A stretch of DNA of 64,000 nucleotides from an uncultured Eubacteriales bacterium. Its GTDB lineage: Bacteria > Bacillota > Clostridia > Lachnospirales > Lachnospiraceae. The stretch lies in contig ONLK01000005.1 in NCBI GenBank assembly GCA_900318615.1, forward strand, positions 21,484-85,483, in the 5' to 3' direction. The first letter of the stretch is position 1, and every line of letters begins with the position of its first letter. Position numbers and translations under genes: made by a program. The notes under the pieces were generated by a model that was not told the DNA's origin, ran no database searches, and saw nothing but the letters and a program-made list of their open reading frames with translations. Positions 34,640-43,231 of this stretch are shown here, in pieces.

Positions 34640-36199
34640 ATGGGAAAACCTACTGGATTTCTGGAGTATGACCGTAAGGATAACGGAACGATAACTCCTG
34701 CGGAAAGAATTAAGAATTTCTGTGAATTTCATCCTCCTCTGGACGAAGCGGAGCGGATTGAGCAGGGGGCCCGCTGCATGAACTGCGGCGTACCGCTCTG
34801 CCAGAGCGGCATGAAACTGAACGGTATGTATACAGGCTGCCCGCTTCACAACCTTATTCCGGAGTGGAACGATCAGATTTACAGTCAGCATCCGGCGCAC
34901 GCGCTTTCAAGACTTTTGAAGGCAAATAATTTTCCGGAATTTACAGGTCGTGTATGCCCGGCGCTGTGCGAGAAGGCATGCATGTGCGGGCTGAACGATG
35001 ACGCTGTGACCATCCGTGAGAATGAACTTTATATCATTGAAACGGCTTATAAGGAAGGCTATATGAAGCCGGGGGTTCCCCAGATCCGGAGCGGCCGAAG
35101 AGTAGCGGTGGTCGGATCGGGCCCGGCCGGCCTTGCCTGTGCAGACCGGCTGAACCGGCGCGGCCATCTGGTGGATGTGTTTGAGCGCGATGACCGCATC
35201 GGCGGACTGATGATGTATGGCATTCCGAACATGAAACTGGACAAGCGGGTTATTTTCCGGCGCCAGAAGCTGATGGAGCAGGAAGGCGTTACGTTCCGGA
35301 CCGGTGTGAATGTTGGCGTGGATATTACAGCCGCTGATCTTTTGAAAGAGTATGATGCGGTGGTTCTTTGCTGCGGCGCTAAAAAGCCGAGACCGCTGGC
35401 TATTCCGGATGCTGATAAAATTCAGGGAATCTGCTATGCGGTTGATTTTCTGAAATCAACAACAAAGGCGCTGCTGGATGCGGAGGAAATGGATCCGGCA
35501 TTTGGCAGCGATCCGATGAGCATTTATTCAGAAAATTCTTCGGACCGGACTCATCTTACGTTCAGTTCCTTTTCAAACGGAGAGTATGTCAGTGCCCGTG
35601 ATAAGAACGTGGTGATTGTCGGCGGCGGCGATACCGGCAACGATTGCGTCGGCACCTGTATCCGCGAAGGCTGCAGGAGTGTCACACAGATTGAAATGAT
35701 GCCCTGCCCGCCGGTTACGAGACTGCCTTCCAATCCATGGCCGCAGTGGCCGCGCACACTGAAAACCGATTATGGTCAGGAAGAGGCGATCTGTCAGTTC
35801 GGCCGCGATCCTCGCATTTACGAAACGACAGTGAAAGAGGCGCATACGACTAAAAACGGAAGGATTAAGGAAATTGTGACGGTCAAAGTAAAATTTGAGG
35901 ATCGCAAGATGGTTGAAATCCCCGGGACGGAGCGGACACTCAAGTGTGATTTGCTTCTGATTGCGGCCGGCTTTATCGGCTGTCAGGATTACACGGCGGA
36001 TGCCTTTGGCGTAAAGCGAGGAGCACGCGGTACTGTATTATCCGGAGAAGGACATTATAATACCAATGTGGATAAGGTATTCACAGCCGGCGACATGCAC
36101 CGCGGTCAGTCTCTTGTCGTCTGGGGCATCGCCGAAGGCAGAGCAGCCGCCCGCGAGGTAGACAAATACCTTATGGGTTATACCACCATGAGTTCGTAA
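34640..36199 (+). CDS. gltD: Glutamate synthase small subunit
   Basis: GltD passes electrons from NADPH through FAD and iron-sulfur clusters to GltB. The 519-residue protein has the N-terminal cluster-binding cysteines (CMNCGVPLCQ, GCPLHNLIPEWND, GRVCPALCEKACMCG), the FAD site VVGSGPAGLACADRLNRRGH (near 155) and the NADPH site VIVGGGDTGNDCVGT (near 330), ending with VFTAGDMHRGQSLVVWGIAEGR. It is a normal length for the family. The start follows AGGAGATACGAG. It completes the glnN-gltB-gltD set for ammonia assimilation. Confidence 0.98.
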   Translation: MGKPTGFLEYDRKDNGTITPAERIKNFCEFHPPLDEAERIEQGARCMNCGVPLCQSGMKLNGMYTGCPLHNLIPEWNDQIYSQHPAHALSRLLKANNFPEFTGRVCPALCEKACMCGLNDDAVTIRENELYIIETAYKEGYMKPGVPQIRSGRRVAVVGSGPAGLACADRLNRRGHLVDVFERDDRIGGLMMYGIPNMKLDKRVIFRRQKLMEQEGVTFRTGVNVGVDITAADLLKEYDAVVLCCGAKKPRPLAIPDADKIQGICYAVDFLKSTTKALLDAEEMDPAFGSDPMSIYSENSSDRTHLTFSSFSNGEYVSARDKNVVIVGGGDTGNDCVGTCIREGCRSVTQIEMMPCPPVTRLPSNPWPQWPRTLKTDYGQEEAICQFGRDPRIYETTVKEAHTTKNGRIKEIVTVKVKFEDRKMVEIPGTERTLKCDLLLIAAGFIGCQDYTADAFGVKRGARGTVLSGEGHYNTNVDKVFTAGDMHRGQSLVVWGIAEGRAAAREVDKYLMGYTTMSS

Positions 36200-36235
36200 T
36201 CGGTTATCGACTTTATAGTGAACGAATAATGCAAG

Positions 36236-36279
36236 CGTCAAATAGCCAGCGTCTTCTTCAGGACGCTGGCTATTTGACG
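36236..36279. other. Perfect 18-bp hairpin after gltD
   Basis: CGTCAAATAGCCAGCGTC and its exact inverse enclose the loop TTCTTCAG, 37 bases after the gltD stop. There is no T-run, so it is not a classical terminator; it may protect the 3' end of the gltBD transcript or be a palindromic repeat. Confidence 0.7.
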
Positions 36280-36601
36280 ATTACGGTCTTACTTTATTGG
36301 TAAGTGCTCATTCATGGGTACTTACGGCCGTGGCGGGCGTGTACCAAAGCAAGCACGCGGGGCGAGGTTGGGCAATGGCTCTTTTCTTAATATCTCCCCT
36401 TATAATATAGAGAAGCGAAAATCCTCAAAGTATGATAGAATAGAGCATACCTTGATAGACATGCGGAGTGCTTGAATAAGAAGCTTGAATAAATCAAAAA
36501 ATATAAATCAATAAAAGGTTTGTATGAAACAATAATAAAAGAGAAAGATTAGCCGCATGAACGCATGACAGCAGCGGCTGTTTGGGAGATGGGATACGGG
36601 T
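36280..36601. other. Intergenic stretch without a recognised gene
   Basis: A smaller hairpin (GTAAGT at 36299-36304 with ACTTAC at 36320-36325) is followed by a G/C-rich segment to 36380. TATAATATAG at 36401 looks like a -10 box without a clear -35. No open frame or RNA family is recognised. Confidence 0.4.
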
Positions 36602-37813
36602 ATGCGCCGGAAACTGAGTAATAACTGGAAGGCTACCATATACGCAAGCTATGCGGGATATATTACACAGGCAATTGTGAACAGTTACATTACGCTTCTG
36701 TTTGTTACATTTCAGAAGCAATACGCGCTGTCATTGGCGAAGATCACCTTTTTGATTACATTTAACTTTTGCCTGCAGCTTTTGATCGACGCATTTTCAG
36801 CCAGATTTGTTGACAGGGTCGGCTACAGGAAATGTATTGTGGCTGCACACATTTGCGCGGCTGCCGGGCTGGCAATGCTGGGGATCCTGCCAAATGTCCT
36901 GCCGGATCCATATACAGGAATTCTTATTTCGGTTATTGTGTATGCGGTTGGAGGAGGATTGATAGAGGTCCTGATCAGTCCGATTGTGGAAGCCTGCCCG
37001 ACCGATGACAAGACGGCGGCAATGAGCATGCTGCATTCATTTTACTGCTGGGGCGTGGTCGGAGTCATCGTTATTTCCACAGTTTTTTTCTCGCTGGCTG
37101 GAATTGAAAAATGGTATATCCTTGCCGTTTCCTGGGCTGTTCTTCCTGCCTGCAATGCTTTTGTATTCTCTGTGGTTCCGATAGGTTCACTCACGGAGGA
37201 TGGTGCGGGAATGAGCATTCGGGAACTTATGAAAACGCGTATTTTCTGGGTGCTGTTTCTGCTTATGATCTGCGCGGGGGCATCGGAACAGGCCATGAGT
37301 CAGTGGGCATCAGCATTCGCGGAGAGCGCACTGAAGGTTTCAAAAACCGTGGGAGATCTGATGGGACCGTGCATGTTTTCCATCTGCATGGGAATCGCCC
37401 GTGTCATTCATGCAAAAAATAGTCACCTGTCATTGAAAAAATATCTGGCTTTTTGCAGTATTTTATGCATCTCCGGCTACCTTATCAGTGTTCTTTCGCC
37501 GGTGCCTTTGATCGGGCTGGCAGGATGCGGTGTCGTTGGGTTCGCAGTTGGAGCCATGTGGCCCGGAAGTTTCACGCTGGCCTCCCGGAGCTGTGCGAGG
37601 GGTGGAACGGCTATGTTTGCACTGCTGGCGCTGGGTGGTGATCTCGGCTGCTCCGGAGGGCCGACACTGACAGGACTGGTGGCAGATGCTTTTAACTCCA
37701 GTCTGAAGGCGGGACTTACAGCGGCCGTCATTTTTCCGGCAGGAATGCTGGTCGGTCTGTATCTGCTGGCAAGAGTCAGCGCTCCGGAAAGGGAAAACTC
37801 AGCCAGAAACTGA
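36602..37813 (+). CDS. Major facilitator superfamily transporter
   Basis: The 403-residue protein has about 12 hydrophobic segments in two halves. The MFS loop signature between helices 2 and 3 is seen as DAFSARFVDRVGYRKCIV. Later motifs include LISPIVEACPTDDKTAAMSMLHSFYCWGVVG and CAGASEQAMSQWASAFAE, typical of a sugar-transporter-like clostridial group. The substrate is unknown. The ATG at 36602 is preceded by GGGAGATGGGATACGG, a fair site. It is a single gene; no sugar metabolism gene lies beside it. Confidence 0.85.
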   Translation: MRRKLSNNWKATIYASYAGYITQAIVNSYITLLFVTFQKQYALSLAKITFLITFNFCLQLLIDAFSARFVDRVGYRKCIVAAHICAAAGLAMLGILPNVLPDPYTGILISVIVYAVGGGLIEVLISPIVEACPTDDKTAAMSMLHSFYCWGVVGVIVISTVFFSLAGIEKWYILAVSWAVLPACNAFVFSVVPIGSLTEDGAGMSIRELMKTRIFWVLFLLMICAGASEQAMSQWASAFAESALKVSKTVGDLMGPCMFSICMGIARVIHAKNSHLSLKKYLAFCSILCISGYLISVLSPVPLIGLAGCGVVGFAVGAMWPGSFTLASRSCARGGTAMFALLALGGDLGCSGGPTLTGLVADAFNSSLKAGLTAAVIFPAGMLVGLYLLARVSAPERENSARN

Positions 37814-38038
37814 TCTGTCAGCTGCAGCCGAAACGTTTCATATACAAGCGGAACGTTGCAGACATGAACGGAAAGGAGGGCTGTCTCAGAGGATATCATC
37901 ACGTATGCATCTGCACCTGTAGAAATAAACCTAAGAATCAGGAAATGCATAAAGTACAGGAGATAATAACGGGGGATAATAGATTCAGGGGAAGTCGAAA
38001 CGAAAAGGTCGGAAACGGACTTTAGAGGAGACACAATA

Positions 38039-39403
38039 GTGAAAAAAAAGATGGAAGAGAAGGGTATAAACGCAAGGAAAACACTTCAGCCTGTACGTAC
38101 AGCTGAAAACATGAAAGCGATTAAGCCATCAAAGATAGCAAATACAGAAAAAACGGTGACTGGTGAGGCAGTCGGAAAATCTGAAACAGCTGAAAAAAAG
38201 GAAAAAGCTGAAAAACAAGAAAAGCCGGCAGCGACGGCAAAATCTGAAAAAGCAGAAAAAGAAGCAGCGACGGCTAAATCTGACAAATCAGAAAAAGAAG
38301 CAGCGACGGCTAAATCTGACAAATCAGAAAAATCCGGAAAGGCTGAGAAGAGGGCAGCTTCCTATCATTCCGAAGAGGGGGAGCAGCCAATTCAGGATGA
38401 ATATACCGGGGATTCTGTGCCGGAGGATGAGGAACAGCCCGACGAGGAAATTCCGGAGGACGAGGTACAGGATTACGAGTTTGATGATGACGGCGAAGAA
38501 GATGCCGATGCCGCAGAGGCGGATGAGGATCCGGAGGGAGTTGAGATCCTGGATGATAAGGATGTTCTGGCCGGTGTCAGCCTGGATGATCCGGTTCGTA
38601 TGTATCTGAAGGAAATCGGAAATGTGCCGCTTCTTACCGCAGAGCAGGAGCAGGAACTTGCAAAGCGTGTCGCCGGGGGTGATCAGGCAGCAAAAGACAA
38701 GCTGATTGAATCGAATCTGCGCCTTGTTGTAAGCATTGCCAAAAAATTTACCGGACATGGAGTTCCATTCCTGGATCTGATACAGGAGGGAAATATCGGA
38801 CTGATGCGCGCCGTTGACAAGTTTGATTATACGATGGGGAATAAGTTTTCCACGTACGCTACCTGGTGGATTCGTCAGTCGGTTACCCGGGCAATCGCTG
38901 AAACCGGACATACGATTCGTGTGCCGGTTCATATGGATGGGAAAATAAACAGGATCAATCGGGAGTATAAGGTTCTGAGCCAGGAACTGGGCCGTGAACC
39001 TACCATGGAGGAAGCTGCAAAGCGGCTGAACATGCCGGTCGGCGAACTGGAAGATACGATGAAGATATCACGTGACCCGGTTTCTCTGGACAAACCGATC
39101 GGAGATGAAAATGACAGTTATCTGGGCGATATGATTGAGGACAAGAATTCATTATCTCCATCGGAGAGCGCGGAACTTTCCATGCGCAATGAGCAGATCA
39201 GGCAGACGCTGGACACACTGGACGATCGTGAACGCAAGATCATTGAGATGCGTTTTGGCTTAAATGATCAGGCGCCGATGACACTCGATGAAGTTGGCAG
39301 GAAATTTCATCTGACACGTGAAAGAGTGCGTCAGCTGGAAGCAAGAGCGCTGAGAAAGATGGGAAAGACTGCCAGAAAAGACCTCGGTGATTACGTTGAC
39401 TGA
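38039..39403 (+). CDS. Sigma-70 family RNA polymerase sigma factor with repetitive N-terminus
   Basis: The 454-residue protein has regions 1.2 to 4 of a primary-type sigma factor: [50 protein letters not shown] with [19 protein letters not shown] (-10 contact), and [14 protein letters not shown] with [17 protein letters not shown] (-35 contact). The first 185 residues are unlike usual region 1.1: a Lys/Glu/Ala low-complexity stretch with the exact tandem copies of [12 protein letters not shown], then an acidic stretch. The C-terminus ([13 protein letters not shown]) is divergent. No dnaG precedes it, as it usually does for rpoD, so it may be a second sigma factor of group 1 or 2. The GTG start follows AGAGGAGACACAATA. 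Confidence 0.9.
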   Translation: MKKKMEEKGINARKTLQPVRTAENMKAIKPSKIANTEKTVTGEAVGKSETAEKKEKAEKQEKPAATAKSEKAEKEAATAKSDKSEKEAATAKSDKSEKSGKAEKRAASYHSEEGEQPIQDEYTGDSVPEDEEQPDEEIPEDEVQDYEFDDDGEEDADAAEADEDPEGVEILDDKDVLAGVSLDDPVRMYLKEIGNVPLLTAEQEQELAKRVAGGDQAAKDKLIESNLRLVVSIAKKFTGHGVPFLDLIQEGNIGLMRAVDKFDYTMGNKFSTYATWWIRQSVTRAIAETGHTIRVPVHMDGKINRINREYKVLSQELGREPTMEEAAKRLNMPVGELEDTMKISRDPVSLDKPIGDENDSYLGDMIEDKNSLSPSESAELSMRNEQIRQTLDTLDDRERKIIEMRFGLNDQAPMTLDEVGRKFHLTRERVRQLEARALRKMGKTARKDLGDYVD

Positions 39404-39498
39404 AAAACAGCGGCGCAAGCGCCATCTGAACTATGGCTCAGGTGGTGGGGTTCACTGACGGAATCAGCGATATGATAAATAAAACAGGTGGTAAAACA

Positions 39499-39536
39499 AG
39501 GCCGGTTCACAGAACAAAGTGAAGCCGGTTTTCTGT
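39499..39536 (+). terminator. Intrinsic terminator of the sigma factor gene
   Basis: GCCGGTTCAC and GTGAAGCCGG pair (with one bulge) around AGAACAAA, followed by TTTTCTGTT. Confidence 0.75.
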
Positions 39537-39586
39537 TAGCAGATAGTTTTTCAGGAGGATTTCAGATAACACCCGGTTTTTTCACC

Positions 39587-40098
39587 GTGGCTTACTGTGG
39601 GTCATGCAAGTTCGCGGCCGGACAGCGGACTTTAGCCCGGAATCTGTGCCGCGGCTTACTGCGGGTCATGCAAGTTCGCGGCCGGACAGCGGACTTTAGC
39701 CCGGAACCTGTGCCGCGGCTTACTGCGGGTCATGCAAGTTCGCGGTCGGACAGCGGGCTTTAGCCCGGAATCTGTGCCGCGGCTTACTATGGGTCATGCA
39801 AGCTCGCGGTCGGACAGCGGACCTTAGCCCGGAACCTGTACCGCGGTTTACTACGGGTCATGCAAGTTCGCGGCCGGACAGCGGACTTTAGCCCGGAATC
39901 TGTACCGCGGCTTGCTATGGGTCATGCAAGTTCGCAGTCGGACAGCGGACTTTAGCCCGGAACCTGTACCGCGGCTTGTTATGGGTCATGCAAGCTCGCG
40001 GTATAAGTATAAAGGATAGCCCGGAACCTGTGCCGCGGCTTACTGCGGGTCATGCAAGCTCGCGGTATAAGTATGAAGGATAACCCGGAACCTGTGCC
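39587..40098 (+). repeat. Eight tandem copies of a 64-bp unit
   Basis: The 704-base gap 39404-40107 is mostly this array. Units begin at 39587, 39651, 39715, 39779, 39843, 39907, 39971 and 40035, every one exactly 64 bases. Conserved blocks are GGGTCATGCAAG, then TCGCGG, and AGCCCGGAA followed by CTGT. The last two units replace the central 16 bases (CCGGACAGCGGACTT type) with a GTATAAGTATAAAGGA type of equal length. A unit of 64 is not a multiple of three, and the array is not coding. Confidence 0.97.
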
Positions 40099-40107
40099 GC
40101 GCCAATT

Positions 40108-40968
40108 TTACGGGCGAAAGCTTGGGGGTGATGATTTCCCGGGCAGTTCCCGGATAAGGTCAGGAATGGTCAGCTCGAAATCGACGCCATAAAACGGTTT
40201 GTCCGGATCGTTCATAGTTACTTCGATAGTGTGTGCGACATAGTCAGCCGCGATGCGCAGAGATTCCTGCCATGAGATGCCGTTCGCCAGTGCTCCGACC
40301 ACAACACTGGAGAAAATATCTCCGGTACCGTGGAAGCTGGCATTGACCTTATTATTCTGATACTGGAAGTACTCCTTCTTTATTGCGTCGTACCCGTACA
40401 CACCGGTTTTGCCTTCGCTGAGAGATACGCCGGTCAGGGCCACGACTTTTGATCCAAGTTCCGTAAGTTTCGCCAGAAGATCCCGTATGCAGGCTTCATC
40501 ATAGGTTTCCTTATACAGGGTATTGGTCAGAAAGCAGGCTTCGGTAATGTTTGGAACAATCACATCGGCAATAGCGCAAAGCTGCGCATTTTTCCTGGCG
40601 TAATGCATGTCGAAGGCTGGATATAAGCGGCCATTGTCGGCCATGGCAGGGTCGACGAATACGAGCGTATCCGGCGTGCGAAAGTCGGAAATCAGCTTTT
40701 TGACAGTGTCAATTTCCTCCACGGTCCCAAGATAACCGGTGTAGATGGCATCAAACACAACATGTTCTTTTTTCCAGTGCTCCGCTATCGGAACCAGCTG
40801 ATCGGACAGGTCTTTACAGGTATATCCTTTAAACATGGTGTGCGTTGAAAGCACAGCGGTCGGAAGAATAACGGTTTCCACCCCCATTGCTGAAATGATC
40901 GGAAGAGCAACCGTCAATGAACATTTTCCCATACAGGAAATATCCTGAATCGTCAGTATCTTTTTCAA
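40108..40968 (-). CDS. pdxY: Pyridoxal/pyridoxamine kinase
   Basis: PdxY phosphorylates pyridoxal and related B6 vitamers with ATP (ribokinase-like fold). The 286 residues show the opening ILTIQDISCMGKCSLTVALPIISAMG, the substrate-lid region VLSTHTMFKGYTCKDL, the FVDPAMADNGRLYPAFD segment, VPNITEACFLT and the anion-hole motif HGTGDIFSSVVVGAL with the catalytic Asp. The start is taken as TTG 40968, preceded by GAGGTGATACTGAT; the frame is open upstream to 41289 but runs through the tandem repeat and is not coding. It is divergent from a MocR-type regulator gene, probably its controller. Confidence 0.93.
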   Translation of the reverse strand: MKKILTIQDISCMGKCSLTVALPIISAMGVETVILPTAVLSTHTMFKGYTCKDLSDQLVPIAEHWKKEHVVFDAIYTGYLGTVEEIDTVKKLISDFRTPDTLVFVDPAMADNGRLYPAFDMHYARKNAQLCAIADVIVPNITEACFLTNTLYKETYDEACIRDLLAKLTELGSKVVALTGVSLSEGKTGVYGYDAIKKEYFQYQNNKVNASFHGTGDIFSSVVVGALANGISWQESLRIAADYVAHTIEVTMNDPDKPFYGVDFELTIPDLIRELPGKSSPPSFRP

Positions 40969-41063
40969 ATCAGTATCACCTCGTTTCAATATCTGTAATT
41001 GCCACTGGCGCCTGCGGATGTAATTCCACCCTGCAGCACCTGCATCAGGATGGGACACATGTG

Positions 41064-41295
41064 GCATGATGAAACGTCTGCAGCATGATGGAACACCCCG
41101 CGGCATGATGAAACGTCTGCAGCATGATGGAACACCCCGCGGCATGATAAACGTCTGGAGCACGATGGAACACCCCGCGGCATGATGAAGCGTCTGCAGC
41201 ACGATGGAGCATCCCGCGGCATGATAAACGTCTGGAGCACGATGGAGCACTCCGCGGCATGATGAAGCATCTGCAGTATGATGGAGCACCCCGCG
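41064..41295 (+). repeat. Six tandem copies of a 38-39 bp unit
   Basis: Units begin at 41064, 41103, 41142, 41180, 41219 and 41257, with a partial seventh at 41296. Each has GCATGATGAA, then CGTCTGCAGCA and GATGGA, and ends in CCCCGCG. Units 3 and 5 lack one base and have TGGAGCA for TGCAGCA, so two unit types alternate. The array fills most of the 456-base gap 40969-41424 between pdxY and the regulator gene. Confidence 0.95.
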
Positions 41296-41343
41296 GCATA
41301 ATGGAACTGTCGGACTGCAGTCATTTATCTACTTCCATTCTGA

Positions 41344-41371
41344 TTGACAGAAGGCATGGTTTGATTATAAT
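41344..41371 (+). promoter_or_regulatory. Promoter of the MocR-type regulator gene
   Basis: TTGACA and TATAAT are 16 bases apart, 54 bases before the ATG. ATTATAAT is also a -10-like sequence on the minus strand, so divergent pdxY transcription might start here and include the repeat array in its leader. Confidence 0.75.
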
Positions 41372-41424
41372 CGTAACTGACCATATTTAAATACTCAGAT
41401 TAAAACATTTTGGAAAGACCAGAT

Positions 41425-42954
41425 ATGCTTACTTATTCGTTTGATCATATTGGGAAAGAAACGCTGTATGAACATTTATATAACGAAATCCGCCAGGATA
41501 TTGAAAATGGCTCCCTGAAGGCGGGAGAAAAGCTGCCGTCGAAAAGGGCGCTGGCGGAGCATCTTTCGATCAGTACGGTTACCGTAGAAAACGCATATGC
41601 CCAGCTGGCGACGGAAGGGTACATCCGGTCGGTGCCCCGGAGCGGGTTTTATGTAGCCGACATCGGAAGCCTGTTTATGCAGCAGAAGAAAAAAGAATTG
41701 GAGACAAAGCCGGAAACAAGGCCGAAAGCTTCATGGAGAATACAGCCGGAAGCACAGCCTACAGCGCAGGCGGAAAGGAGGAACGAAACACAGGAATCCG
41801 GCCGGTATTTTGCAGATTTTTCAAGCAATCAGACAGAACCGGGGAGCTTTCCGTTTTCTGTCTGGGCAAAACTGTCCCGGAACATTTTAAGCACACGCCA
41901 GGCAGAACTGATGACCAACCCGCCGGCCGGAGGGGTGATGGAGCTTCGGAGTGCGATTGCCCGGCATCTGAGTGCGTTTCGCGGATTGAATGTACAGCCG
42001 GAGCAGGTCATTATCGGTGCCGGAACGGAGTATCTTTACGGGCTGCTGATTTTACTGCTTGGGTTTGATAAAACGTACGCATTTGAGAACCCGGGATACA
42101 GGAAGTTTGAAAAAATCCTCAAGGAATACGGCGTTCACAGCGTGGCGGTAGCAGTGGATGAGCAGGGACTTTCGGTAGACGAGCTGGAAAAAACCGGCGC
42201 GGATGTCGCCCATGCGACCGTGTCTCATCACTTTCCAACCGGTATTACCATGCCGATTGCGCGGCGCTCAAAGCTCCTTTCATGGGCGGCTGAAAAAACG
42301 CAGGAGACCGGTCCGGCCGGAGGCGATGCCCATACGGAGGCAGGAATGCCGTTGGGGCGATACATCATTGAGGATGACTATGACAGCGAGTTCCGTATGA
42401 CCGGGAGGCCGCTTCCGGCACTGGCGGGGATGGATCCTTACGGGTGCGTGATTTATATGAACACCTTCACGAAAAGTTTGTCATCGACGGTTCGCGTCAG
42501 CTACATGATTCTGCCGGAGAAACTGCTGGATGAATTTCAGCGGCGGCTCGGCTTTTATTCCTGCACGGTGTCAACTTTTGAACAATATACGCTGTCCGAA
42601 TTTATTGAGCAGGGATATTTTGAAAAGCATATCAACCGGATGAGGATGAAGAACAGGAAAAAAAGAGACCGGATGCTGAAGCTGATTGAGGAAGGACCGC
42701 TTGGAAAGAAGGCGGAGATATCCGGGGAGGATGCCGGACTAAATTTTCTTCTCAGAATTAAAAGCAAAAAATCCCCCGGGCAGATTCAGACACAGCTGGA
42801 AGAGCAGGGGATCCGGCTGCCGCTTTTGGAAGATGGAAGGACATTCCTGGTTAATTATTCATCCGTTCCCATGGAACGGATTGAAACGGCAATCAGGATT
42901 ATGGCGCAGACAGCAAACCAGGACGATGGCCGCAGTCCGGAAATAAGCCGCTGA
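41425..42954 (+). CDS. pdxR: MocR/PdxR-type GntR regulator with aminotransferase domain
   Basis: The 509-residue protein joins a GntR winged helix (LYEHLYNEIRQDIENGSLKAGEKLPSKRALAEHLSISTVTVENAYAQL) to a class I aminotransferase-like domain (from about residue 160). The PLP lysine is in the TFTKSLSSTVRVSYMIL segment (near 350). The linker (residues 90-130) is low-complexity. PdxR proteins sense PLP and control B6 synthesis genes; the divergent pdxY makes PdxR the best reading, though other MocR subgroups exist. The start at 41425 follows GGAAAGACCAGAT; an in-frame TTG at 41410 is a poorer choice. Confidence 0.85.
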   Translation: MLTYSFDHIGKETLYEHLYNEIRQDIENGSLKAGEKLPSKRALAEHLSISTVTVENAYAQLATEGYIRSVPRSGFYVADIGSLFMQQKKKELETKPETRPKASWRIQPEAQPTAQAERRNETQESGRYFADFSSNQTEPGSFPFSVWAKLSRNILSTRQAELMTNPPAGGVMELRSAIARHLSAFRGLNVQPEQVIIGAGTEYLYGLLILLLGFDKTYAFENPGYRKFEKILKEYGVHSVAVAVDEQGLSVDELEKTGADVAHATVSHHFPTGITMPIARRSKLLSWAAEKTQETGPAGGDAHTEAGMPLGRYIIEDDYDSEFRMTGRPLPALAGMDPYGCVIYMNTFTKSLSSTVRVSYMILPEKLLDEFQRRLGFYSCTVSTFEQYTLSEFIEQGYFEKHINRMRMKNRKKRDRMLKLIEEGPLGKKAEISGEDAGLNFLLRIKSKKSPGQIQTQLEEQGIRLPLLEDGRTFLVNYSSVPMERIETAIRIMAQTANQDDGRSPEISR

Positions 42955-42990
42955 AAAATGAAGAGGTCTTTTGACTCTGGCTTTTGATGC

Positions 42991-43082
42991 ACAGCACCCA
43001 CTCCTCGTGTGGAAAGTTCTCTGCTCGGATGCTTCTCCGGAGGCGGCTGCAAACAGCACCCACCCCTCGTGTGGAAAGTTCT
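42991..43082 (+). repeat. Direct repeat pair in the pdxR-mnmA gap
   Basis: ACAGCACCCAC, one variable base, CCTCGTGTGGAAAGTTCT occurs at 42991-43020 and 43053-43082, 62 bases apart. The 277-base gap 42955-43231 holds this pair and the mnmA promoter. Confidence 0.85.
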
Positions 43083-43134
43083 GCTATCCTCATAACACCT
43101 CATAACACGAAAATAGAACATGTGTACGATTCTA

Positions 43135-43163
43135 TTGCCAAAATTCACATAATAAGCTATACT
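43135..43163 (+). promoter_or_regulatory. mnmA promoter
   Basis: TTGCCA and TATACT are exactly 17 bases apart, 69 bases before the mnmA ATG. Confidence 0.75.
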
Positions 43164-43231
43164 TGTCAGACAAGAGTGTCGGTGTAAATTCAGAGGCGGA
43201 TTACGTAAATATGCAGACAGAAGGAGTTTTT

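Noticed and set aside
39587..40098. CRISPR array
   Set aside because: Units are contiguous and nearly the same along their whole 64 bases; there are no unique spacers and no cas genes.
40969..41289. N-terminal extension of pdxY through the tandem repeat
   Set aside because: The translation is a repeat of Cys/His/Arg-rich units; the kinase starts cleanly at the TTG behind GAGGTGATACTGAT.
43100..43130. SOS (LexA/DinR) box near GAACATGTGTAC
   Set aside because: One half-site is imperfect and it lies before mnmA, not uvrB; no convincing SOS box was found before uvrB.
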